A stretch of 64,000 bases of DNA from Oscheius tipulae (Eukaryota; Nematoda; Chromadorea; Rhabditida; Rhabditidae). The stretch is taken from the NCBI GenBank assembly GCA_037178975.1, contig JASJZH010000005.1, positions 6,138,001-6,202,000 of the forward strand, given 5' to 3'. Position numbers and translations under genes: made by a program. Below, one piece after another: positions 11,070-23,135 of this stretch (positions are counted from its first letter, which is position 1; every line of letters starts with the position of its first letter). Below the pieces are notes generated by a model that was not told the origin of the DNA, made no database searches, and saw only the letters and a program-made list of their open reading frames with translations.

Positions 11070-12329
11070 AAGGTAATTGATTTCACACGACTTGTCATAT
11101 TTTAAAATACGCGGTACATTTTGGTCTCTTATCCGGTTATCCCCAATAAAGTTGTTTTTCTTCCTTGCAACAGCTTGCAGTGCGTCTTTGTGTCCAATAC
11201 TGAGGAGCGAAAGAAAAACTGTCTCGACATCTGCTACCTAATCAACTCGAGGGCAGCAGAATCTCGATTTTTGAAGACCGGTTTTCAATTGCTGCTCCTA
11301 TCACTATGTGCATCAGGAGCTGTGTAGATGTACATGTGAAGATTAATGAGAATTACAGCTTCAACTTCAGAGGATTGTTTCCGGAATTGCGGGTCTTCAG
11401 TCTGCAGTTCTTCGTGAGAAATTCCGGGAGAAATCCTGAAGACCAGTTCCTGTCCGTGTCCATGCAATCCGGCAATTGCTTGAACTCTTTCTGATTCTAT
11501 CTTTCTTTGTGTGTTAGTGCTCACCTTTATTAGCCTCTCCACATATGAGAAAGTGGACATTTCGTCGAAGGCTCTTTTGACTTCTTACCAGGATGGGGCG
11601 AACAATGATGCTCTGAATATGTAATATCCTGTCTGCAATAACTGAAATGAATAACGACAACTTCAACAGGACAGTTAACAATTGGTAATAGGAATAAAAA
11701 AAATAAACTTGAGAGACATAAAAGAGCTAATCTAATCTTGTAGAAAGACTGGTTATATTGTCATTCGGGGCATCAGCCAAACTTGTAAGCACAAAAACCT
11801 AAGCTGTGGTAAAACAAAAATGGGTCCTGTTAAAGCGACAAGCCCTTTCTTGCGTCTCTGTACAGATACGTGAACATATATAGAGGTTATTGCAATCTTT
11901 GTTTCTCATCTTCGAACCAACTGGTGCAGAAGGTATAGTTGAGTCTCTTTGAACCTCCGTCACCTGCATACATGGTCAAACTCTGTCAAGCAGCAGAGCC
12001 TCTCCGAGTTTGTCCACAACCTGTTCGCTAATACAGTTTATTCAGAGGAGAGGCAGATGATATTCAGTTTTCTTGCTGATACAAAGTACTTTTCCTATGA
12101 ACAGAATTCTTACTGGTCTGAGCTTGTCAATTCTAAGAAGACGCGTTTAACTTTATTATTAAATTCAGTTTCTGATGTGCTGTAGCCCTAGGACCCTCCA
12201 AAGGGAATCGCAGTGCAACAGAAGTCTAGTCGGTCAGCCTTTCTCTTTCAGGGACAGTGCTTTCTACTTTCGATAGACATGGGTAAACTGGGTAGAGGAT
12301 AGGATTACGGGAAAAACAAAAAAATGCAA
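11070..12329. other. Intergenic region after CEPT
   Basis: An AATAAA signal at about 11145-11150 marks the CEPT 3' end. The remaining 1.2 kb contains only short, uncompositional open frames on both strands. I see no gene, repeat or RNA here. Confidence 0.5.
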
Positions 12330-13350
12330 CAAAACTAGTCCTCTGATAGCACAACATTCCACCGTATCCCAAGAGGCAGACGTACTTGGAGCATTTTCTC
12401 GGATTCGAGGTTCTACCATTCTTACATTTGGCCGAGTTTTTCAAGTTGCAGAGCTCTGAAAGGACCCAGTTCTCCTGTAAAAACAGCAACATACCATCAT
12501 ACTTGTAAAACTTCTTGATCATGAAGATGTGGTAGAACGTGACCATTTGAGAGTCACTCGTCCTCTGATACTTGCTGCCCTTCGGAATCAGAGAGCACTT
12601 GCCCTTCCTCGAAAGAAAGCATTGTCCCAGTAGTGCATGAATCGCCACCGTCATAGAGTTGATCGAAATTTTTCCATTACGTGGGAGCCGCGTATGTCAG
12701 ATCAATTTCCAAATGGTCATCTCGGTCCGATCGCTTGTGCATATGCTCAATCCCAATGACATGGATCAGCTCGTGAGCTGCTGCTCCAACACTTTCACAG
12801 CCTTCCCCCATCTTAACTCCGAGGGAAATCTTCTTACCGCTCCTCATTCCGACATCGGCTTGACAGCCTATACCGTAGTAGATCTGAAAACATGGGTAAA
12901 AACTAGAATGGTCACTGTCATTATCGCCAGGTCCTTCTGTCTGAATTCTCACTTCGCTGGCGTTCTCATTTTTGTGGTCTTCCATGAAATTGATGCAATC
13001 TGAGAGGACAAGATATCCTGAGCAGGTGTGACCCGTTCCCTTGCCGGTTCCCCTGAACTTTGGGATGAACAGAACAACACTAATCCCATGTCAAAATTAG
13101 AGATGAAGTAGTAGATTGTATTGTTGGGCCATTTTGTAGCTCCCCTGTTCGCCTGGCGTCTGATTCGAATTGATCCTTCTGAAGTCAAGACCTGACAGAA
13201 GAGAAGAAGACATTCAAATCATATAGGGAGACCATCTGACATTCAGTATCCCGAAGAAGTTCTCTTTTACCCGTTCCCGTCTTGACTTGCGTTTTGTATA
13301 AGCCATTCACACCGTGCCCGTTGTCATCCATCGAAGGTTCACACGCGTTG
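12330..13350 (-). pseudogene. Decayed astacin metalloprotease (NAS) gene
   Basis: Minus-strand remnant of a secreted astacin. Recognisable pieces in order: a pro-domain/catalytic junction (RRQANRGATKWPNNTIYYF near 13100-13160); ARERVTPAQDILSS; CINFMEDHKNENASEVRI; the zinc site HELIHVIGIEHMHKRSDRD (about 12710-12765) with all ligands present; LTYAAPT; a Met-turn piece MHYWDNAFF; KGKCSLIPKGSKYQ; and an EGF piece CNLKNSAKCKNGRTSNP (about 12370-12470). The parts lie in different frames. There is a frame change near 13010, an in-frame TAA right after LTYAAPT, and frame changes around 12610-12640 across the Met-turn. In the EGF piece one expected Cys is Tyr (CSKYVC). It resembles the intact NAS gene at 36.4-39.0 kb. 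Unusual splicing could rescue one lesion but not all of them. Confidence 0.75.
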
Positions 13351-16300
13351 GGGAGGTCAAGATCGACGGGGGAACGGCTTCAGGTCTCCCTTACGTGAGG
13401 TCTCCAGATCGTCATGGAAACGACAGCTTAGCACGCTTCTGCGTGTGAATATCTACTAACAGAAACGGCTACCACTTCCGACACTAAGTCAGGTCACGGA
13501 ATACTAAAGAAGCAGAGGGTGAGTCAGTCTGGGAGGACGAAGTCAGACCCTCGCCAACGTCTTCAAGGAATTTGGTTGTACTCTCTACTTGTAGATCAGA
13601 TTCCGTTCAAGGGTCAGAAGTAATATGCGTAAGGCTATCTTGGAACTACGCGCATCATTTTGTGGATTCGGCCTCGGAGATACTGTACTCCTTTATTGGG
13701 AATTATGCGCTAACGCATTTCTTCAATTTGACTTGCAATTTGACTCGGATTCTCTGATGAGAAAAAGAGACACTTTTTATTCGGGAACGTCTTTGCCGCG
13801 GTAGCTTCATCTCTTCTTTTGGATCTGTGTTGGTCGACCTATTACGGTAGCTGTTCTAACAATAGCCTTTCTTACTGTGATTCAAATTGAAGGTACCTGT
13901 TAATTCAAACTATGAGTTCCACTGCTTCATCTCCTCTCTATCTTCGATCTCTATCCACCTCTTCATACGTCTAGTCATGATAACATTCTGATCTCGCAAA
14001 CTTTACTCTTCCTCGCTCTTCCGGTCGACCAACCCCAGTTCCTCCATCCGCAATCTCTTTCAATTAGAAGAGGCTGTAAATTAGAAAGAGGAGCCGTGTT
14101 GATCTCGTGCCCTCGGCCCTGCCTCCCCCTACAATCCGGTGTGCTCGTCGGCAATTCAGTGTTATCGAGTCTCTCCCCTTCCACATGCGACGGCCAGCTG
14201 CGCGCTCTATCTCCGCGACTATTGAGGTACTTTCTTGTTGTCTCTGTGAGGGCTGTAAGCGTCACTCTTCACAGCCTAAAAAAGGGATCCAAACCGCTTC
14301 AGATCTAATCCTATATGACGTCCGAGTCTCCCATTCAATCATCGCTATCCGGCTGCATTTTCTCAGAATGCCATTTCGGTTATTGCGGACAGGATATAAC
14401 ATACTCTTATAGTCTGCTACGAGCTCTGATATACCAGATTTTTATTGTTTTCTGTCGGTTTTTAGAAAAAATAATATGTGAGCTTGTCTTTTAGACTGGA
14501 AAGTATCTAGACACTTATTTCAGTTTCTGATCTGATCTCTTCTGTCCTCTTATCTGAAACGATTCCAATAGGTTGTAGATGAGACTCAGCTGAGTCGGAT
14601 TGTTGTTGATGCTCAAATTTGTTTTCGAACAGATTTTTTAAAGGCTTCGCCGCTATTTTCAAAACGGAAAGGGCAGCATCTCCGAGGAGATTCTCCAGTA
14701 GGACACAGTACTCTAGTGAGGTAGGAAACCACATTTTTCGAGCATGGACTTTGGAAGCAAACGCTTGAAATGAGATACTTCCACTTTCGCTAAATCAGTA
14801 CGGACTGTATAATCTAACTCTTGACTTCGACCTCTGTCGTTCTGCAGCTACTTCTACCACGTTTCCTTTGTTTCCAATCATCTTACCTTTACAACTTGCA
14901 AAAGGCGTCTGTCTGCGACACAATTCAACTCTAATTTGAGATAGCACTTGACAATGTTCCTGGCCTTTTCTGTGAAGTGCTATCCTAGATTAGAGTTGAC
15001 AAGACGAGTTAGAAGAGACTCAAGCAGTGCAACAAGTGCCCTGGGTCGCTCCGCCAGGAGCGTAAGTAACTGGCAGTTCTGTCATTTGCTCTGCTGTTGT
15101 CTAATCGTATCCAAGAAATTCGAGATTTCAGTAATTCGTACCTATCCCTTTTCCAACTAAAAGCAATTGAAGATTGTGTTTCCGCAGATTCCCAGAGCGA
15201 AAGGTTCCCATCTTCTTACATTCCCCAGGCCAGCCCAAAAGCCATTCACGAGACAATGCGACACTTACTCAACATCTGAACACTGGAAAGTTCAGAGAGA
15301 ATGAGAAGAGAAAATATCGAAGAACAATCGCAAAAATAGATTGTTTTGTGCGGTTTAGCCGACTCTGATTATAGACGATACTATAGGTTGCTAGGCTCCC
15401 AACTCGACCTAATTGACCCCTTTAGAAAGGATTCTGTACCAACACAAAAAGAAATTGGAGGAATATTGCTCTGTTGTTGTAAGGGCTCAGACTCTTGTGC
15501 AAAGTCGTGTAGATGTGTGAACTGACCGAAAGTTCAAACACTTTTGTACTTGGTCAAGGGTAGATTAACAAAGAAGTCGAGCTCATTTTTACAGCTCCAT
15601 TTCAGTGTCAGAGAGTTGTAACCTATTCCACAACTTTTTGCTCTTACAAGTTTCTCTTGGTTCCTCTCACTCAGTTTGAAGGCAGTCTTCGAAAGTGAGT
15701 TATATTCTGAACCTCTCAGTGTATCAATTGACTAGTTTCTGTTAAATTCCAAATACTGTCAAATGATCTCGTCATAATATCTAACCGTTAATGAACGCAA
15801 ACATGAAAGGTGAAAGTAAGAAGGCTGTTTTGTCCTATCCGATCGCCTGTTCACCGATTCCGCAAATCTTTACTATCTCAACATCACGTGACCTTTTTCC
15901 AATCTGAATGCGATCTTAATTGAAAGCCGCCTTCAACCGACAATGCTCTTTTACCTCCCCCTCTATCTGTTTTGAAAACTAACAGGGATCTCCCCCCGCT
16001 TTCGCAACAATTTTTGAATCGCAAATCTAACGGCCATCTTCACAAGGACATAACGGGGGTCTTCGGGGAGTCCTTCTCCCTCTATTTCGATTCACTAGTG
16101 ACGTACATGTTACTTACTGTTGGATTAGTTGAAATCAGGAAGTTTTCTCCAAACCCTTTTCTCTTCTATAGGTCTTCCCCTCTAGAATGCATGCCTGCTG
16201 GTCATAAAAAGATGCTTTTGAATTGTCAAACAGGCCTCGTGGTCGTTAACGACGTGCTTTTCGTGTATTTCCTTGATTCCTATGGCCTCTGCTTAGAAAA

Positions 16301-18250
16301 AGTGTACTGTTGCGAGTACGCTTTCCATCAGAACCGTCGAAACATTACAAGGTTAGTGTTCAGCTAAGTGACAGTTCTTTTAAGCACTTTAAAGAGTGCA
16401 TTGGGAATTCTGTACTGCTTTGCTACATTCATCCCTTCACTGTCGAATGCGAACCTGTGCTGTTTTTGCTCCTTCCACCTCTCTCTATCTCTCCCCTGCT
16501 CTAATCCCACCACCCCGACGTCTGTGATTCATGTAGACCAATCGGTCTGCTACCAATCAAGCTCTCACCGAGACCAAATCTTTCAAAATCCCGCTCTCTC
16601 AGTCTACGTGAACAGACGCTATTATTAGTCGGTTCTGACGTGTCTACTCGGCAAGGCAGGCGGGAAAAGCGCGTAATTGCAAAGTAGCATATAAGCTCAA
16701 GCTCAACGAGCTTATGAAACTTTGACGTCTTTTGAGAGTTCTCTCTGGGGAGGTAGTCTTTTGATACACGAACATCGTTCCTTCTCTATTTGTAGCATAA
16801 ATCAAGTTCTGGGATTAGGAGTCTTACGTAAGGCCTAGAAGAAGAGAGGTAGGGAGACAAGCAGACAGACACACCGATGTCTCTTACTTTGTCACTTGAC
16901 TCTCATATGTATTTCATCAAATCACATCGGTATTTATGACTGGTAGCCGGCGGTAATAAAACGCATCCTTCCCTCTATACCCCGACCAATCTCTTATTTC
17001 TGAAAATGGTAGATCCAGCCATGTTTTCTGATCATAGTACTCTCCCGGTGAGTTGTATTCTAGAACAAAGACAAATCTGTATGCATTGTCTCGGTCCATC
17101 TGTACTCTTCCCCCTCCCTTGCTCCAAAACCGGTTCATCGTCTCTGCCCTACTCATTATGGACACGTACTGGCTGACAATTGTCGCCTCGAGCCATAATT
17201 CGGTGAAAAGGCACTTGTCCTTTATGAGCAAGACCATTATCCTGGTACCGGAAGTAATGTGCCTTGAACTCTTGTCTCTCTCTGTCGCGTGAACTCAATC
17301 AAGCCATACCGAGAGAACGAGAGCTGTTTACGCCGGGATTTTCCAATCAGGCGGAGACACATTTCTAATTTGTAACGTATTATTACCTCCTTCTGTTTCG
17401 GTACATGGTCGAGATCGATCGCGACTCGTGAGAGTCCTTCTCTCCACGGCACTGATCTCATTTCCTTCACCATTAGAGGGACTAGGTCTCGAAACTTTTG
17501 TAGCGATCACCCTCACACACACACAATATACATATTGTGCCGGCTCCCGCTCTCTTTTGCGTGAATGAGATAATTGGAAGTTTGCCAACGTCACAATGGG
17601 AGACAGCCGCTGTTCCTCAGCCCCGTTTTCATTATTTTCATCTGCGTAGTCAATTAACCTTTCGGAAAGTCTCGTGCTTTGTTTCTTTGCTGTTGGACTG
17701 TGACTAGGGCCTTGCTATTGATACTCTACAGACTTGTATTGTACCAAATCAATGGTTTGCCCTAAAATATTCCATTTAATGTCGATCCTCTAGTTTTATC
17801 TCCGTTAACTTGAATATTCCATCACTGGAGAATTTCTATTGAACAGTGTTCTAACTATATTCTGGTTTGTGACCTAAACTCGTATCGACTTCAAAAACTG
17901 ACATTATCTCCTCAGATCACTTGAGGTAGTGGTTTCTCACTTACATCAGTTTCGAAGTTTTCAGTTGTTATACAGGAACCCTTATACCTTAGAAAGTTTT
18001 TTTCCTCTCTTTCAAGTAACTGAAGTTTCTTCCTTTGAAGCGACAGACGACCTCACAAGACCCTCTCATCCTCGTTCCTTTCTGGCTTATCCTTAGGCGC
18101 TCACTAATTCTAACCTTTGTGGCGCGGCTCTTCTCGCGCGTGCGAAGATCTCATTTCCCAGTGAGAGTTAGTCGAGTAGAAGGATCGGGCTACTGAGAGA
18201 AAGAAAGAGCGCGAGAAGGTGCACTCCAGTGTTCACGAACCCTATTGCAG
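13351..18250. other. Gene-poor region upstream of the KCNQ gene
   Basis: About 4.9 kb with no convincing coding exon. Open frames are short and show no family similarity. It probably holds upstream exons, introns or promoter of the KCNQ channel, since the first channel exon I recognise (18251) starts behind an acceptor in mid-protein. It contains the hairpin described at 14926-14998 and a short CA run near 17515. Confidence 0.5.
14926..14998. ncRNA. miRNA-precursor-like hairpin
   Basis: Two 24-nt arms (14926-14949 and 14975-14998) form a near-perfect inverted repeat around a 25-nt loop. By hand count there are 21 Watson-Crick pairs, two G-U wobbles (if transcribed from the plus strand) and one A-C mismatch. 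Arm length and loop size fit a Dicer substrate, and it stands in non-coding DNA. I do not recognise the seed of either arm. A short transposon end pair or chance repeat remains possible. Confidence 0.4.
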
Positions 18251-21200
18251 GATGCGAAGCGCTCTGGCCGGAACGTCTTGTTCGCCGCGGACACAGCCAA
18301 TTCTATAGACAACGACGTCGAGGCTCCGCTGAACCACCTGCTCTTCGAGGTGGGTCAATTCAACTGTGAGATGTAAGATAGAGAGACAAGGAGACAGATC
18401 GGTAACGAATCGGTCTAAAAATATAGGGGGGAGTGGCGTGAAATTGCGCCTGAATGGAAAATTAGCTAATGTCTACCACATTGCCGTGTGGCTCTGAAAT
18501 GTCGTAAAAGAGACCCAATCAACGACCTGTTTTGACTCGAATCAGATCGCATCTGCGTCAGAGACATCTGTTTCTCTTCAGGTCCTCCGCTCCTAAATCT
18601 CTCCGACGGTTTTCGAAAGTCCCCGATCTTGTGATTCCTTTCTCACTGTGTCCTTACCTAATTACCCAGGTCGTTACTTCTGGACTTTTCGGGAGTCTGT
18701 GCAACCCAATAACCCACGTCGACCGTCCAATTTAGTGGCAGTGTATAAGAAGTTGTCATTATTTTTTGTGCCTGCTACTGACACTTGTTAAAACCAATCT
18801 CAAGTTGTTTCCAGACCGAATATCTACTACGTGATACCACAAAAACCTATCAAAAATACAAAATTTGTAAAGAAGAATTACAAGAAATATTTGTTTCCTA
18901 GCTAGAATACTAACTTACCCGACCAGAGCCCTTCTCGTGCCTAATCCAATGAAGCTCCCGGGGCCAAAAGTAGCCCTCTTATGATACCTCCTCCTATGTT
19001 GCACCCTCGTCGAAAATAAGGCCAATCTTTGTCTTCATGAGTTCCTCTTTTGGATTCTTCTTTAAGCTCCCTCCCTAAAGCCGTTTACATGAGCATCACA
19101 GAGTGCTCTCTCTCCCTGTAATTCGAGAATGTGTCGTCCGGTTGTCAGCGTGTTTGCCAGCTCCCGCATCGAACACCGTGTCTCTTCTCTATCCTGCCTC
19201 ATCCAATTCGAGCTCCGGATTAACATGGGAAAAAGTTGTAGAGTCTTTATTTCCCCTGTTTCGAGTATCAGTTACTGTGGGGTTAGAACTTCGGTCGCTC
19301 AGTACTTATGTCATTCTGTCTCTCCACTTTCTACATCATATAGTGTGGGCTCAAATCCAAAGCTAAGCTCTTCGTTGTATCTACGCCTCCTTCCGTAGCT
19401 GACTCAGTCCCTCCTTCAACTCTTTGACGCAATACAACTCTTTGCAGACCCGTCTCCGCAAGATGTCGCTGGTTGGCAAGCCTCTTGCCTACAAGCACTA
19501 TCGAACGGACCAGCGCTTCAGACGAGTACAGACACGGGTGCACAACTTTCTCGAGAGACCCAGAGGATGGAAAGCAGCAAGCTATCATTTGGCTGTGTAA
19601 GTCAAGAGATTGTTGCAGCTACAAATAATTTTCAGACTCTTCATGGTGCTGATGTGTCTTGCGCTGTCCGTCTTTTCAACCATGCCAGATTTCGAGGACG
19701 AGGCGACGGTTATACTCTTCTACCTGGTGAGCTTGAAGATAGATAGAAATCATTCAATCCTTCTCAGGAGATAATCTTCGTCGTATGGCTAGCCATTGAA
19801 TACATCTCTCGCGTCTGGTCGGCCGGTTGCCGAAGTCGGTACCGTGGTCTTTCCGGAAGACTTCGTTTTGCTACAAGTGCCTATTGCGTCATTGGTAAGT
19901 CCCTTTCTCAATTGTTTTAATATGTTCATTTTCAGATGTTATTGTGATAATCGCCTCGATAACTGTCCTCTTCACGGGTGTAACTGGCCAAGTCTTTGCT
20001 GCTTCCGCAATTCGCGGTCTCCGTTTCTTCCAAATTCTTCGAATGCTCCGCATCGACAGAAGAGCGGGAACATGGAAGCTGCTCGGTTCCGTCGTCTGGG
20101 CCCACAGACAAGAGCTTCTAACCACGGTCTATATTGGTTTCTTGGGACTAATTTTCTCCTCGTTCTTGGTCTATTTGGCCGAGAAGGGCATCAATGACAA
20201 GTATCAGACCTTTGCCGATGCTCTCTGGTGGGGAGTGGTAAGATTATTCAGTTAATTTATGGACTAACATCGTCTATTTAGATCACTCTGTCCACAGTGG
20301 GATACGGAGACAAGACACCAGAAACGTGGCCAGGCAAGTGCATTGCCTCTGTCTGTGCTCTACTCGGGATATCCTTTTTCGCTCTACCAGCTGTAAGTGT
20401 TTTTAAAATAGTGCTTCTGGCTGCTCTGTCTCAAGATTACATTGACCACTTAGTTACATCTCTGCCGCTATTTTGAGTTGCTAGGAAAATACCATATTTC
20501 TAAAGTTGTATCTTGTCCGGTTACCTCCTTTAGATCCACAAAATGCAGTATTTTTCAGGGAATTCTTGGCTCAGGCTTCGCCCTAAAAGTCCAACAACAC
20601 CAGCGGCAGAAGCACTTGATCCGGAGACGAGTTCCAGCAGCCAGACTCATCCAATGTCACTGGAGACATTACTGCGCCCTTCCAGAAAGTACTTCCATAG
20701 CCACGTGGAAAGTGCATCTGGCTCCTTCGGCTAGTCCACCGTGAGTTAAACATATTTCATTTCGATGAAACGAATCTAGATACCGGTATAAAATGACGGG
20801 TAACGGTACGGGAGCGTCACAGAGTCTGATCAGTCGGCTGAGACAAAGTACGAAGAGGAAACCAGCGGCTCAGAACCCGGACATTGAGGTTTCGGCACCA
20901 ACGCCGGTCGTCGGGAACAGTCTACATCACGCACTGGGACGTAGTCTACTGGTGCCGAGGCCTGTAGACAACATAAGGTTCGTTTCCCTGTCCATGTCCT
21001 CTTTTATATGTCCCATAATAGAGGATCCGCGATTCCTGAACAGACGAAACGGAACAGGTAAAAGGCATAATGTGTTTCTCTATCCTTCCCAGCTGCTTGC
21101 TTTTTCATTTTTAGCCTTTCGTTCAGCTTTCTCACTACTTGTGTTGTTCTGTTGACTCTCCAACTCTGCGAGTCTCTGTCCTAAACTATACTTTCTTGTG

Positions 21201-23025
21201 TTTCACGATTGGAGATCGATCCTTGTTCCCAGTAAACAAAAAAGTATATTGATTGAATGTCGTTGGAGATGACAAAAGGTTTCACGGAGAAATTCAAAAT
21301 TAGACCTACCAAATGTCCGTTCTTTTGTTAGAAAGTCTCATCGCAAAGACCGCAACTTTCTGCAATACTAAAATACTTCAGAAGAAGATTGTTGTGGACC
21401 ACGTTTAGTCACGTTTCAATCAAAAAATATCTATGTTCTCTGGTAGTACACTAAAATCTCAAACAGTTTACGGTAGCTCTCATTCACTGCGTGGTTAGAA
21501 GTTCTTAATTATAGCTTGTAGTCTCTCCTCTAAAAGAGCAATCTAATCGTATTCTTTTCAGCATAGTCTCGACCTCTGACATCTCCGAGCTCGAATCTCT
21601 GGGCGCTCTCGGATTCTCTCTCGGCTGGCGAACCAAAAGTAACAAAAATCGTCGACCGGACGATTCCCAACTGCACAGCCGAATCACAAACACAAACAGT
21701 CTGGGCAATGCGGATATCGGTAAGTGGTCTTGGTTGAACGACTGTCTCTGAATGCGACTGTTCTGAGTTGCTTGTCAGTTTTCTTTTTCCCACCTAGTAC
21801 GTGCATGACAGATACGAGACGACCGAGTCGATCGCTGTCCCTTTGTCGCTTCCTGACAGCTGACAGTGGTCCCAATCTGCCGTCGACAACGAAACCTGTT
21901 CCCACATCAGCTCCGCCTATTCTACACGACTACTCGATCATGATGGCTCCGCTCTATCAATGGTGCGAGCGAATGCAACGAAGTCGTGGCGGGAGCACTG
22001 TAGTCGAGCAGGGTATGTGGAGTCTGCTGACGTCGTGCGCTGTTCGCTCCCGAGAAAACGGCTGGAAGTCGATGGGATCCAATCCCGAGGAGGCTACCGA
22101 AGGTTAGCTCCTCCTGACTCTCCACGTCTCTCACTTCGCTCGGAGGGAAAGCGGCCACGTGTCGTCTCACCTACACTCCTGGCACCGATTTCTTCTCTTT
22201 CTTCCTGTCACTGATCACTGGCTGTTTGCATGCTATCTCGTACTGTTCTAACTCTTTCGAACGGGGTTGGGAGGAAGAGGAGACATAGCAAAGTCAAGCT
22301 GTTTACGTAAAAGACTCAAACTGTCTCTTCTCCTTCCTCACTACCTCATACCCTCCACTCAAAATTTAGTTCTTTCCAAACAACCGACTTCTTTTAGACG
22401 AAGAAGTTCCATCTCTACAGCCGCGAACACTCGACGAATACACTCCAGTGGTCAAGAACGCCATAAGAGCCATCCGTCGCAGTCAGCTGCTTCTGGCTCG
22501 TCGGAAATTCAAGGAAGCTCTCAAGCCGTATGATGTGAAGGACGTCATTGAGCAGTATTCTGCCGGGCATGTTGATCTTCAGTCGAGAGTAAAGAGTCTT
22601 CAAATCAAGTGAGAAGCACTGGGAAGATAATAGGGAATGGGTTTTCAGACTCGACACGCTGGTTGGTAAGAATGTGGACAAGACGGAAGTCAAGATCCCT
22701 TTGGTTCATAGGGTCTGTGTCATGGAGAGACAGGTCAGTTTTGGGAGAGAGTCAGACACAACTATTGTTTCAGATCGACAAGATTGACAAGAAGATGGAT
22801 CTGCTTCTGGAGGTCGTTCTCAATCGAAATCGTGGTCGATCACCTCCTCATTCAGCCCACGCCCGCCTCGAAGATATCAACAATCGTGGCGGATTCGTGA
22901 ATCCTCTCGCCAGCACGGAAACATTGGAAATGTTTTCGGCACGGTCACAGCCTCCAACGGGTTCGCCTTCACCTTTCATCATAGACGAGAAGACGCGTCT
23001 TCTCGACGACGAGGAAGACGACTAA
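18251..23025 (+). CDS. kqt: KCNQ/KQT voltage-gated potassium channel (5' end not found)
   Basis: M-current type K+ channel of the plasma membrane. Fourteen exons from 18251-18349 to 22774-23025 give at least 763 residues in frame. The pre-S1 motif [15 protein letters not shown] is followed by S1-S6. S4 carries regularly spaced Arg ([18 protein letters not shown]), the filter is [10 protein letters not shown] and S6 contains [16 protein letters not shown]. Calmodulin-binding helix A ([12 protein letters not shown]) and helix B ([22 protein letters not shown], about 22500-22570) are present, as is the C-terminal assembly coiled coil ([15 protein letters not shown]). A 36-nt micro-exon at 21022-21057 lies in the linker between helices A and B. 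The N-terminal exon (18251-18349) begins in mid-frame, so a start exon must lie upstream. Family is certain; the paralogue (KQT-1, -2 or -3) is not. Confidence 0.93.
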
Positions 23026-23135
23026 ACTACGGGTTCTAAGCTCAAGTTATTTTTCAGTAGAAAAGAGGATAAAGACTATTCCAAATATAAAGTGAGAGAG
23101 ACAGAACACAATGAGGCGCCCCATACTTCATTCGC

